DNA of 64,000 nucleotides, taken from contig CATQHQ010000001.1 in assembly GCA_958296005.1 (NCBI GenBank), positions 574,134 to 638,133 on the forward strand, given 5' to 3'. Source of the stretch: Longimicrobiales bacterium (GTDB taxonomy: Bacteria > Gemmatimonadota > Gemmatimonadetes > Longimicrobiales > Gaopeijiaceae). A model generated the notes under the pieces. The model had not been told where the DNA came from, did no database searches, and was given only the letters and a program-made list of their open reading frames with translations. Both the position numbers and the translations under genes were made by a program. Below are positions 19,091-27,836 of the stretch, piece after piece; the first letter of the stretch is position 1, and each line of letters begins with the position of its first letter.

Positions 19091-19175
19091 TGGTCGGAGC
19101 CTGGGCTTAGCGACGCGGGGGCATGAGGCGAACTCCCCAATCTAGGACTTTCCCCCAGCCTCGCAAGACCAAGTC

Positions 19176-19500
19176 CCGGCGGCGGGAGCGGCGCGGCTGG
19201 GGGTGACGCGGCGCTACTTTCGGCGTCTGATGCGCCGGTTCGAGGCGGGGGGCGACGGTGCTGCGGTCCACCGGTTGCGGGGCCGGAGGTCGAACCAGGC
19301 GCCGGTGCCGGAGGTGCGAGAAGGCGAACCGGTTCCTTGAGGAGTGCTGGATTCCGTTCTGGAACGAGTGCTTCGCCGTGGCGCCCGCCGATCCTCTGGA
19401 CGCGCACCGCCCGTTGCCGCCGGACGCCGATCTCGAAGCCCTGTTCGCGGACACGGCTGCGCGGGTCGTGGGACGCGACGGAGGCTCGTCCCACGCCGCG
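19176..19500 (+). pseudogene. ISNCY-like transposase remnant A (internal deletion)
   Basis: Translation in broken frames gives a helix-turn-helix N-terminus (ARLGVTRRYFRRLMRRFEAG, then HRLRGRRSNQAP) and, after a gap and a frame change, the C-terminal catalytic edge FWNECFAVAPADPLDAHRPL with ALFADTAARVVGRD. The DDE catalytic core between them is missing. About 80 bases (19193-19272) match remnant B at 20454-20533 almost exactly and in the same orientation. No terminal inverted repeat was found for this copy. It ends at the stop of the TylF-type methyltransferase gene. Assignment to the ISNCY-type family is from recalled family motifs. Confidence 0.7.
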
Positions 19501-19502
19501 CA

Positions 19503-20261
19503 TCAGTGTTTCTCGACGTAGTACAGCCTTCTCATCAGGCCGTGGTTGGCGATGTTCTCGAGGTTGTCCGCAACAAATGCGTCTACGATCGGCTTTACTC
19601 CCAGAAAAGCCCGGGACGTGTAGTCGTCGAACGCCATGATGCCGCCGGACGCGAGCCGAGGCCAGATGGTCTCGGCGCAGAACATCATGCTGTCTTCCAG
19701 GTCGCAATCGACAAACGCCAAAACGACCTCTCGGTCGCAGACCGCGGGCAACGTGTCTTCGAAGAAGCCCTCGACCGGGAATATCGTGTCCGCCAGCTTC
19801 AGCTTGCGCAACTTGGCAACAACATACTCAAAACTCGTGAGAGTGAAGCTATCGTCCGAAACTTCCGTCAGCCCAGCGCCCCGCACGCGATCCAGTTCGT
19901 CTCTTCGAAATCCGGCGAAGCTGTCCAACGCAAATATCGGCCGGATCCGACCTCGCCTCTCGTTATGTCTTGCCAACAGGATGGCGGAGCCCAACCGATA
20001 CGAGCCGCATTCGATGATCACGCCAGGAAGCGACGCCACGCGATCTGCTAGTTCATACAGATCTAGCAACCCGATCTCGTCCAGACTGCTCTCATAGCGG
20101 ACAAACCGGAAGAGAACGGGGCACATAAGCTTCAAGCGTTGAAAGGTTGGTGAGGCCGTCTTGCGGATCGAGCCGCTCTTGGTCATCAAGTCGAAGAACC
20201 TTTCCAAGCAAGGAATCGGCGGCCCGCCGACCGGAACGCCAAGGTGAAGATAATGGGGCAT
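19503..20261 (-). CDS. TylF/MycF-family methyltransferase
   Basis: A 252-residue protein starting at ATG 20261. It shows the TylF/MycF pattern: the SAM-binding region VIIECGSYRLGSAILLARHN, FALDSFAGF, the metal-binding segment LAFVDCDLEDSMMFC and the catalytic GGIMAFDDYTSRAFLGVKPI near the C-terminus. These enzymes methylate sugar hydroxyls or related small groups with Mg2+. In this setting it could decorate the glycan made by the neighbouring GT4 enzymes. It lies between two decayed IS copies that point the same way, and 400 bases of IS debris separate it from the flippase gene. Confidence 0.85.
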   Translation of the reverse strand: MPHYLHLGVPVGGPPIPCLERFFDLMTKSGSIRKTASPTFQRLKLMCPVLFRFVRYESSLDEIGLLDLYELADRVASLPGVIIECGSYRLGSAILLARHNERRGRIRPIFALDSFAGFRRDELDRVRGAGLTEVSDDSFTLTSFEYVVAKLRKLKLADTIFPVEGFFEDTLPAVCDREVVLAFVDCDLEDSMMFCAETIWPRLASGGIMAFDDYTSRAFLGVKPIVDAFVADNLENIANHGLMRRLYYVEKH

Positions 20262-20303
20262 CGGTTCGGGTCAAACATGCGGGCGCGACTTCCGGTCTTA
20301 CCA

Positions 20304-20319
20304 AAGTAGAAATGTCCTC
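20304..20319 (+). repeat. Left terminal inverted repeat of IS derivative B
   Basis: AAGTAGAAATGTCCTC is the exact reverse complement of 20817-20832. Weaker similarity continues outward for about eight bases on both sides (GTCTTACC here against GTCAAACC at the other end). Confidence 0.8.
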
Positions 20320-20770
20320 TTTCGGCTCATGTTCGGTCGGAGGCCGAACGCGATCCGGGAGGAGCGAATGGAGTTGAGCGTAAGGGAGCGGGACCGCATG
20401 GCGGTGTTGAGGCAGGTGGACGAGGGGATGTTGGCGGCGGCGACGGGAGTGGTGCGGCTGGGGGTGACGCGGCGCCACTTTCGGCGTCTGATGCGCCGGT
20501 TCGAGGCGGAAGGCGACGGCGCTGCGGTCCCCGTGCTGGAACGAGCGCTTCACCGTGCGCTGGAAGAACGCCTTCTGGCAGATTGGGCAGGAGGAGGCCG
20601 TGGCGGCAGGAGTCCGGCCGGGCTCGCGGATCGTCGTCGAACGGCGTCTTTCGGGTGAGCTGCGCTTTGCGCCACGGCGGCCGGTACTTGGCGGCCCAGG
20701 CGCTGGGCACCGCCCGGCCTGCTGCCGGCCTCCCGGGCTTGGCGTCCAAGCCCCGCGCCTGCCCCGTGTT

Positions 20771-20794
20771 CCGGGGCCTCCGCGGAGGCCCCGG
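20771..20794. repeat. Perfect 24-bp palindrome inside IS derivative B
   Basis: CCGGGGCCTCC followed by GC and GGAGGCCCCGG is fully self-complementary over 24 bases. It lies downstream of the transposase tail and 22 bases before the right end of the element. It could be an extruding hairpin or the terminator of the element. Confidence 0.75.
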
Positions 20795-20816
20795 CAACCC
20801 ACCACCACACCAACGG

Positions 20817-20832
20817 GAGGACATTTCTACTT
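20817..20832 (-). repeat. Right terminal inverted repeat of IS derivative B
   Basis: GAGGACATTTCTACTT matches the left end at 20304-20319 in inverted orientation without mismatch. The stretch from here to the thioesterase start at 21033 shows no recognisable gene. Confidence 0.8.
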
Positions 20833-21032
20833 GGTTTGACACCAAGTCCCTTGGCGTGCGCCAGCGAGTCGCGACGGCTTTACGTCGGAGGTGCGCTGTT
20901 CCGAGGAGTCGAAGGAAGGTATCTTGTCGGCGTCCGGCAAAACGCAGCGTCGACGTCGGTTGCCGGCGGGGGCGGCGTTCTCGACAAACAGGTGCCGTGC
21001 CCGCAAACGCTTGAGTCGGGGAGAGAACTAAC

Positions 21033-21533
21033 GTGCGCGGTCCGGCAGGCCTTCGCAGCAGCCGTGCAGTTGCTGGCCCAACGGGGCCTGCCTCGGCGCG
21101 GGCCGTTTCCTACGCCCGAGGCGCTCGCACGTGCTTCGTCTGTGGTCCCGACAACCCGGTCGGCCTCCACCTCGTCTTTCGCCTCGAGGACGGTGCGTGC
21201 GTGTCCGAGTTCACCCCCGGCGAGCACCATGTCGGCTATCCCGGCGTGGTCCACGGCGGGATGATCTACAGTGCGTTGGACGACGTGATGGCCAACTGGC
21301 TGTACCTGCGCGGCGCCCGGGCGTACACCGCGAGTTGCCGGATCCGCTACCGGACCCCGGTTGCAGTGGGCGAGCCGATCCGGCTGGAGGGCCGACAGGT
21401 CGAGCGGCGGCGCAAGGTGACGAAGATGGAGGGAAGGGCCGTTCGGGCGTCCGACGGCGAGGTTGTTGCCACCGCGACGGCCACCTTCGTGATCCTCGAC
21501 GAGACGGAGTTCAAAGATGTCCGCACTGGGTAG
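21033..21533 (+). CDS. PaaI-type hotdog thioesterase
   Basis: A 166-residue protein starting at GTG 21033 after a GGGGAGAG site. It has the hotdog fold signature CFVCGPDNPVGLHLVF, then the central helix motif GYPGVVHGGMIYSALDDVMA, and a final beta strand VVATATATFVILD. Such enzymes hydrolyse acyl-CoA or acyl-carrier thioesters in the cytoplasm. The N-terminal 28 residues are not conserved in the family, so a later start is possible. Its last 17 bases overlap the start of the VPS10 gene, although the products seem unrelated. Confidence 0.85.
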   Translation: MRGPAGLRSSRAVAGPTGPASARAVSYARGARTCFVCGPDNPVGLHLVFRLEDGACVSEFTPGEHHVGYPGVVHGGMIYSALDDVMANWLYLRGARAYTASCRIRYRTPVAVGEPIRLEGRQVERRRKVTKMEGRAVRASDGEVVATATATFVILDETEFKDVRTG

Positions 21534-24500
21534 CGTTGTTCTTGTCGCGAGCTTGGCCGTCGTGTCCTCGCCTGCCGCCCGGCAGGCGGTTGCCCAGCCA
21601 CCCGTCGCCCAGCCGCCCGTCGCTCGGCAGCCGGGATCGCCGCTTCTCGCGTCCGATCCGGCCCGCTGGCAGGTGCCGCCCGTCGAACTCCAAGCCCTCC
21701 GCTACCGAGAGCTTGGGCCGTTCCGGGGCGGGCGGGTGACGACCGTAACCGGCGTGGCGGGCCAGCCCCACGTCTTCTACTTCGGTGCCACCGGGGGCGG
21801 CGTCTGGAAGACCGAAAGCGCCGGGCAGGCCTGGGCGAACATATCGGGCGACGCAATAGCCGTAGGGTCGATCGGAGCCGTGGCGGTCGCGCCCTCCGAC
21901 CCCCAAGTGCTGTACGTAGGCACCGGCTCCGACGCGATCCGGGGCAACGTGTCCACCGGCCGGGGCGTGTACAGGTCCGACGACGACGGTGCCGCTTGGC
22001 GGTACCTGGGGTTGCGGGAGGCGGGCCAGATCGGGCGCATCCGCATCCATCCGTCCGATCCCGACATTGCTTGGCTCGCGGCCACCGGCCATCCCTTCGG
22101 CCCCAACCCGGAGCGAGGCGTTTTCCGCACGCGGGACGGCGGTCGCTCGTGGGAACGGGTGCTGTTCGTGTCCGACTCGACGGGCGCAATTGAGCTGCTC
22201 TTGAACGAACACAACCCGGACGAGCTCTTCGCGGCGATGTGGCGGGGCGAACGGAAGCCGTGGACGATGACTTCGGGAGCTCGGGAAGGAGGCGTCTACC
22301 GCTCCCGAGACGGCGGCGACAGCTGGGAGAGGCTGGGGGGAGGGCTGCCTCCGCTCGCCGTACCTGGCCCAACCGGCCGCGAAGAGCCGGGCCTGGTCGG
22401 CAAGATCGGCATCGCCCAGGCCCGCTCGGAACCGTCCCGGCTCTACGCGATCGTCGAGGCGGACCCGGGACCCGGCATCTATCGCTCCGACGACGGGGGC
22501 GACAGCTGGACCCTCGTCAACGACCAGTCCTTCCTGCTGGGGCGCCCCTGGTACTTCCACAACGTCTTCGCCGACCCCGTGGACCCGGACGTCGTGTACG
22601 TGGCTGGCGGCGGTTTCCACCGCTCTGACGACGGCGGCGCATCCTTCCGGGCGGTCTCGATGCCCCATTCGGACCATCACGATCTGTGGATCTCCCCCGA
22701 CGATCCCAACGTCATGGTCGAAGGCAACGACGGGGGCGCGGTGGTGACGGTGGACGGAGGCCGCACATGGTCGTCCCAACTGAACCAGCCCACCGCGGAG
22801 ATGTACTCGGTGACGGTGGACGACCAGTTCCCCTACCGGGTGTACGGTTCCCAGCAGGACAATTCGACGCTGTCGCTTCCCAGTGCGGCGACCGGAACGG
22901 GGATCACCCTTCAGCACTGGCGGTCCCACGGGGGATGCGAGACGGGCCCGGTGACGGTTCACCCCCGAGACCCGGCGATCGTCGTGTCGGGTTGCTTCGG
23001 GGGGCGGCTGGCGCGCTACAACCGCCGGACGGAGCAGTTTCGCCAGATCCGCCCCTACCCCGAGCGGCAGGACGGCGCCCCGGAACGGGAGCTGCGCTAC
23101 CGGATCCAGTGGAACGCGCCGGTGCTCTTTTCCCGCCACGACCCGGACGTGCTCTACCACGGTTCCCAGTACGTCGCTGCGAGCCGGGACCAGGGAGGAA
23201 GCTGGACGGTGATATCGCCCGACCTGACGGGGAACGACACCACCCGCTTCGGCCAGGCGGGCGGCCCCATCACCGCCGACGTAACGGGCGTGGAGATATA
23301 CTCGGCGCTGCTCCAGATCGCCGAGTCGCCCCACAGTCCCAGCGTGCTATGGACAGGCTCCAACGACGGCCGCGTGCACGTCACCCGCGACGGCGGCGCC
23401 ACCTGGACCGACGTGACGCCCCCCGAGATGCCCCAGCCGGCGACCGTCAACCGAATCGAGGCGTCGCCCCACCGGGAGGGGACGGCGTACCTGGCGGCCT
23501 ACCGCTATCGGCTGGACGACTTCCGGCCGTTCGTCTATGCGACCCGCGACTTCGGCGCCAGCTGGACGCTCCTGACCGACGGCGCCAATGGGATCCCCGC
23601 CGACCATCCCACCCGCGTGGTGCGGGAGGACTCGCAGCGGGAAGGGCTCCTCTACGCGGGCACCGAGTTCGGCCTCTTCGCGTCCTTCGACGCGGGCGGC
23701 GCTTGGCAACCCCTTCAGCTGAACCTGCCGCCCACGCCGGTCACGGACTTGGTGGTCCACCGTGGGGACTTGGTGGTTGCCACGCAGGGTCGCGGGTTCT
23801 GGATCCTGGACGACGTCACGCCACTGCGGCACTTCGTTCGCCTCAGGCCCGGTGACGGGCTGGTGCTCTACCCTCCCCGCCCGGCGTACCGCACCGCCGC
23901 CCAGGAACGCGACGGCCACTACGTCCGCGACCACGTCTACGGCGCCATGATCCCCCGCTACATGAAGGCGTCGAACCCTCCCGAGGGCGCAGTCTTCTAC
24001 TTCTCGCGCCCGGTGGGGGCGTCAGGGTCCGTCGTCGTGCGCATTCACGAGGACGACGGGGACTCGGTGCGCACCTTCCCCGAGATCGAGGCGAGTCCAG
24101 GGCTGACCCGCTTCAACTGGAACCTGGACTACCCCGGACCCCGGGCGGGCGGGCCTGCGGCCCGGGCAGTGCCGGGACGCTATCGAGCGACGGTGGAAGC
24201 GCCGGAAGGGGTGGCGTCGGCCGAGTTCGAGGTTCGCATGGACCCGCGCCTCCAGGAGGAGATCGCGACGGCGGACTTGGTAGCGCAGTTCGACTTTCTG
24301 ATCCGCGCCCGCGATCGGCTGAACGAGCTGGAGGACGCCTTGAGCGGCCTGCGTCGAGTGCGCGGCGAGGCGGTGGCGGCCGCGGCGTCCGGGGACGGGA
24401 ACGCCGCCGTTCGGGAGGCGGCGGGCAGGGCAATAGCGGAATTGACCGCCGTGGACGAGGTGCTGGTGCAGCCCAAAGGCGCCGGTTTCGCCGCTCCTTC

Positions 24501-24756
24501 GCGCCTGCGGAGCCATATCCGCTTCGTCATGACCGCGGCAAGCAGCCAGCGAGGCGAGGACTTGGACGTGCGCCCCACCGACGCGCTCTTCGAACGTCTG
24601 GACGACTTGGAGGCCGGACTGGAGGAGGCTCTGGACCGTCTGATGGCCGTGTACGCCGGCGAGGTCGCCGACCTGAACGACCGGCTGGACGCCGTCGGCA
24701 TGGACCCCATTGAAGTGCCGACCGTGCCGCGCCGGAGAGCCGTCAGCCAGCCATGA
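21517..24756 (+). CDS. Exported VPS10/sortilin-like BNR-repeat protein
   Basis: A 1079-residue protein starting at ATG 21517, inside the thioesterase gene. A signal-like N-terminus is followed by a Pro/Gln/Ala repeat (PPVAQPPVARQP). Residues about 60-780 form beta-propellers with many Asp-box repeats (SDDDGAAW, RDGGRSWERV, SDDGGDSWTL, RSDDGGASF, VTRDGGATW). After about 800 comes a beta-sandwich region and a helical tail (DLVAQFDFLIRARDRLNELE). The family is often labelled glycosyl hydrolase, but catalytic residues are not obvious and the substrate is unknown. The stop overlaps the DUF5916 start by four bases, so the two exported proteins are probably made together. Confidence 0.9.
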   Translation: MSALGSVVLVASLAVVSSPAARQAVAQPPVAQPPVARQPGSPLLASDPARWQVPPVELQALRYRELGPFRGGRVTTVTGVAGQPHVFYFGATGGGVWKTESAGQAWANISGDAIAVGSIGAVAVAPSDPQVLYVGTGSDAIRGNVSTGRGVYRSDDDGAAWRYLGLREAGQIGRIRIHPSDPDIAWLAATGHPFGPNPERGVFRTRDGGRSWERVLFVSDSTGAIELLLNEHNPDELFAAMWRGERKPWTMTSGAREGGVYRSRDGGDSWERLGGGLPPLAVPGPTGREEPGLVGKIGIAQARSEPSRLYAIVEADPGPGIYRSDDGGDSWTLVNDQSFLLGRPWYFHNVFADPVDPDVVYVAGGGFHRSDDGGASFRAVSMPHSDHHDLWISPDDPNVMVEGNDGGAVVTVDGGRTWSSQLNQPTAEMYSVTVDDQFPYRVYGSQQDNSTLSLPSAATGTGITLQHWRSHGGCETGPVTVHPRDPAIVVSGCFGGRLARYNRRTEQFRQIRPYPERQDGAPERELRYRIQWNAPVLFSRHDPDVLYHGSQYVAASRDQGGSWTVISPDLTGNDTTRFGQAGGPITADVTGVEIYSALLQIAESPHSPSVLWTGSNDGRVHVTRDGGATWTDVTPPEMPQPATVNRIEASPHREGTAYLAAYRYRLDDFRPFVYATRDFGASWTLLTDGANGIPADHPTRVVREDSQREGLLYAGTEFGLFASFDAGGAWQPLQLNLPPTPVTDLVVHRGDLVVATQGRGFWILDDVTPLRHFVRLRPGDGLVLYPPRPAYRTAAQERDGHYVRDHVYGAMIPRYMKASNPPEGAVFYFSRPVGASGSVVVRIHEDDGDSVRTFPEIEASPGLTRFNWNLDYPGPRAGGPAARAVPGRYRATVEAPEGVASAEFEVRMDPRLQEEIATADLVAQFDFLIRARDRLNELEDALSGLRRVRGEAVAAAASGDGNAAVREAAGRAIAELTAVDEVLVQPKGAGFAAPSRLRSHIRFVMTAASSQRGEDLDVRPTDALFERLDDLEAGLEEALDRLMAVYAGEVADLNDRLDAVGMDPIEVPTVPRRRAVSQP

Positions 24757-27413
24757 CCCTAGGCGCGGCGTTCGTCCTGTTGCAAGCCGCCGCGGTCGGC
24801 CAAGCCGTTCCACCCGACTCGTCGCTGCTGCACGCCGACGGGAGCGTGCCGCCCGCGGTGACCGCCGTCCGCGCCGCCCGTCCCCCCGCACTGGACGGCT
24901 ATCTGGACGAACCTGCGTGGCAGGCCGCCGTTCCCGTCACAGGGTTCCGTCGTGACCGTCCCGGCGACGGGCTGCCCGCCGCCGAACGCACCGAAGTGAA
25001 GGTGGCGTACACCGAAACCGCCCTCTACGTGGGCGCTCGCATGTTCGACCGGGACCCGGCACGGATCTCCCGGCTCCGGGGACGTCGCGACTCCTTCATG
25101 CAGTCCAACGATCAGTTTCTGGTGCTGATCGACTCCTACCACGACCACCGGTCCGCCTTCATCTTCGGCGTGACCCCGGCCGGCGGACGGAACGATCTGG
25201 TCGCTCCGAACGACGGCTTCCAGGGGATGGACGCAGGCTGGGACCCGGTGTGGGACGTCGCCACGCGGATCGACTCGCTGGGATGGGTGGCCGAGATCCG
25301 CATTCCGTTCTCCCAACTGCGCTTTCCCGGGGCAGAGGACGCCGCCCAAGCGTGGGGGATCAACTTTCGCCGCGACATCCTGCACGCAGGCGAGGCGGTG
25401 GACTGGGCTTGGCGTCCATCGACGGAAACTGGGCTGGCTTCGGCCTTCGGCCACCTGCTCGGCCTGGAAGACATTCCCCGTCCCGGACGGCTGGAGGTCC
25501 TGCCCTACGCTCTCGCCCAGGGTGACTTTGATCAGCGGGCGAACCCGGCGAACCCCTTCAACGACGGATCCGTCTATGGCGGATCGGTGGGACTCGACCT
25601 CAAGTACGGCTTGACCAGCGGCCTGACGCTGGACGCTACGGTAAACCCCGACTTCGGCCAGGTCGAAGCCGATCCGGCGGTGGTGAACCTCACCGCGTTC
25701 GAGACCTTCTTCGAGGAACGGCGACCCTTCTTCGTGGAGGGTGCCGGCGTCTTCGGGTTCGGGGGCGTGGAGTCCCTCCGCTTCTTCTACTCCCGGCGGG
25801 TTGGGCAGCGGCCCGCTTTGTTCGCCCGCGGGGCGGGGCAATACGTGGACCAGCCGACGGCGTCCAGGGTTCTGGGCGCGGCCAAGCTGTCCGGGAGGAC
25901 CCAGTCGAACTGGCTTGTCGGCTTCCTGACGGCGACCACGCGGCAAGAGAAAGCGCGACTGACCGCCGGCGCCGGCTCGCCCGTCCTGGAGTCGCCGGTG
26001 GACCCGCGCTCCAACATCACCGCGTTGCGGGTTCGCAAGGACGTGAACGCGGGCGACAGCTACGTGGGCGCAATCGCCACGACGGTCGTGCGCGACCTCT
26101 CCCACGAAGCGTTCAGCGGCCTGCGGGACCGGGCAATAGTCGGCGGGACCGACTTCCTGCACCGCTTCTCGAACCGCACGTACGAGCTGCAGGGGTGGGC
26201 CGGCGCATCCTACGTTCGCGGGTCGTCGCAGGCGATCGCTCGGGCCCAACGGTCGTCCGTTCGCTACTACCAGCGGCCGGATCAGGAGTACGCGACCTTG
26301 GACCCGGATCGGACGTCCCTGGCGGGCTACGGAGGAGAAATGAGCCTCCGAAAGGTGTCGGGGGAATGGCTGTACGGGCTGGAGGGCAGCGTCATCTCCC
26401 CCGGCTTCGAGATGAACGACGCCGGGTTCCAGACGATAGCGGACGTGTACGCGCTGGTGGCCAACGTCGCCCGTCGCTGGGTGGAGCCGGGGCGCTGGTT
26501 CCGGTCGTCCAGGATCGAAGTAAACGTCGCCGAGATGCGAAACTTCGGCCACTTGGCGTTCAACCGACGCGTGTCAGCAAGCGCCAACGGCCAGACCCAC
26601 GGCTTCCGCTCCCTGCGGGCGTCGCTCGGCCACGGCTTTGGAGTCTGGGACCACCGTGCAACCCGAGGGGGACCCGCAATGGCCAGTCCCGCTACCTGGA
26701 ACGGCAGCGTGTCGGTGACGGGCGACTCGCGAAACCGGGTCTCGGGCACCGTCTCCCTTACGTACTCCCGCGACGCGGAGGGCTCGTACTCGGTCTCGGC
26801 GCGACCCGGCGTCTTGGGCAGGGGAGAAGGGTGGTTCAGCTGGAGCCTCCGCCCACGCCTCACGCGGAGCCGCAGCGCAGCGTTCTACGTGACCCAAGCC
26901 GAGGACGCCACGGCGGTGGCCACCTACGGTCGTCGCTACATCTTTGCCGAGCTCGCGCGGTCGTCGATCGACGTCACCGCCCGCATGGACATGGCGCTGA
27001 CCCCGACCATGACCCTTCAAGTGTACGCCCAGCCGTTCGTAGCCACGGGCACCTACGACGACTTTGGCGCCCTGGCGGCCCCCCGCACCTTCGACTTTCT
27101 CCGCTATGGGGCCGGCGCGGCGACGATTTCCCGCTCCGAGGGACGCTACCAGACGGACGCCGACGGACCAGCCGGCCCAGCGGTCGCCGTGAGCTTCCGC
27201 GACCCGGACTTTCGCGTCCGCTCCTTCCGCAGCAACGTGGTCCTCCGCTGGGAATACCTCCCCGGATCGACCTTGTACCTGGTGTGGAGCCAGGATCGGG
27301 CCGATGCCGCCACCGACCCGCGCCTGGGCGGTCCCGGCGACCTGGCCCGCCTCTTCTCCGACCCGATGCGCAACGTATTCCTGGTCAAGGCGAGCTACTG
27401 GCTGAACTTCTAG
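24753..27413 (+). CDS. DUF5916 family exported protein, full length
   Basis: An 886-residue protein starting at ATG 24753, coupled to the VPS10 stop (ATGA). After a short signal there is a family-9 carbohydrate-binding-like domain (ALDGYLDEPAWQAAVPVTGF, TALYVGARMFD, about 40-230). The DUF5916 barrel follows (FETFFEERRPFFVEGAGVF, FFYSRRVGQRP), ending in strands and FLVKASYWLNF, with a terminal Phe typical of outer-membrane barrels. It is a paralogue of the partial gene at the left edge. The likely location is the outer membrane. Function is unknown, though the family is common in Gemmatimonadota and Bacteroidetes. Confidence 0.9.
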   Translation: MTLGAAFVLLQAAAVGQAVPPDSSLLHADGSVPPAVTAVRAARPPALDGYLDEPAWQAAVPVTGFRRDRPGDGLPAAERTEVKVAYTETALYVGARMFDRDPARISRLRGRRDSFMQSNDQFLVLIDSYHDHRSAFIFGVTPAGGRNDLVAPNDGFQGMDAGWDPVWDVATRIDSLGWVAEIRIPFSQLRFPGAEDAAQAWGINFRRDILHAGEAVDWAWRPSTETGLASAFGHLLGLEDIPRPGRLEVLPYALAQGDFDQRANPANPFNDGSVYGGSVGLDLKYGLTSGLTLDATVNPDFGQVEADPAVVNLTAFETFFEERRPFFVEGAGVFGFGGVESLRFFYSRRVGQRPALFARGAGQYVDQPTASRVLGAAKLSGRTQSNWLVGFLTATTRQEKARLTAGAGSPVLESPVDPRSNITALRVRKDVNAGDSYVGAIATTVVRDLSHEAFSGLRDRAIVGGTDFLHRFSNRTYELQGWAGASYVRGSSQAIARAQRSSVRYYQRPDQEYATLDPDRTSLAGYGGEMSLRKVSGEWLYGLEGSVISPGFEMNDAGFQTIADVYALVANVARRWVEPGRWFRSSRIEVNVAEMRNFGHLAFNRRVSASANGQTHGFRSLRASLGHGFGVWDHRATRGGPAMASPATWNGSVSVTGDSRNRVSGTVSLTYSRDAEGSYSVSARPGVLGRGEGWFSWSLRPRLTRSRSAAFYVTQAEDATAVATYGRRYIFAELARSSIDVTARMDMALTPTMTLQVYAQPFVATGTYDDFGALAAPRTFDFLRYGAGAATISRSEGRYQTDADGPAGPAVAVSFRDPDFRVRSFRSNVVLRWEYLPGSTLYLVWSQDRADAATDPRLGGPGDLARLFSDPMRNVFLVKASYWLNF

Positions 27414-27420
27414 TCTGTTC

Positions 27421-27770
27421 TAGAGTCGCTGGAGGGCCTCCACCAGTGCGTAATCTTGACCAGCCAAAATGTCTTCTTGAGACCCATGCCATTCAGGAAG
27501 TGCGGCTTAGGATCGTTCAACAACACCAAGTATGCAAACATCTTGATGGTGCCGTCCGACAAATATCAGGCAACAAAGAGTCCGCGAAGCTGCTGTTGCG
27601 GAAACGCAGCACTAGGCATCCATCCTCCGTAGGCTTTGCTTCAACATTGGTGATCTCCGGCGCTCGCTCTCGCATCGCTACGACTCTATTGAAGCGTTCC
27701 CGATGCCGCTCGTACACGTACCGAACAACCTGACGGTCGGGCCGGGCGATCCGTGATCGACCCGGCGACT
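27421..27770 (-). pseudogene. Relic of an AAA (RecF/SMC-like, AAA_21) ATPase
   Basis: Read on the minus strand, one frame gives AMRERAPEITNVEAKPTEDG and LVLRFRNSSFADSLLPDI (about 27572-27735). After a small indel at about 27565 another frame gives SDGTIKMFAYLVLLNDPKPH, followed by FLNGMGLKKTFWLVKITHWW. The pieces match the conserved SDGT block of AAA_21-type ATPases. The Walker B and EEPE segment that should follow NDPKPH is absent, so the relic has both a frameshift and an internal deletion. No N-terminal Walker A part is present. The composition is visibly AT-richer than the neighbouring genes, suggesting foreign origin. Confidence 0.65.
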
Positions 27771-27836
27771 CGGATTGGCGCTTGATCTGCGGACTTGGTA
27801 CCTTGGCCAGGAACCTCCGACGAGGAGCCGCCGTAG

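Larger units (their letters stand above)
20296..20839 (+). mobile_element. ISNCY-like deletion derivative B bounded by inverted repeats
   Basis: A relic of about 540 bases whose ends carry the same 16-base sequence in opposite orientation. Inside, an open frame from ATG 20368 (with GGGAGGAG upstream) encodes the transposase helix-turn-helix (MELSVRERDRMAVLRQVDEG, LGVTRRHFRRLMRRFEAEG). In another frame come CWNERF, TVRWKNAFWQI and RPGSRIVVERRLSGELRF, the C-terminal tail of the same transposase, with a further frame change before its end. The catalytic core is deleted, so the element cannot move by itself. It could be mobilised by an intact relative because both ends survive. Confidence 0.75.

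Noticed and set aside
19103-19180. Left terminal inverted repeat for IS remnant A
   Set aside because: No sequence matching the 16-base ends of remnant B was found on either side of remnant A.
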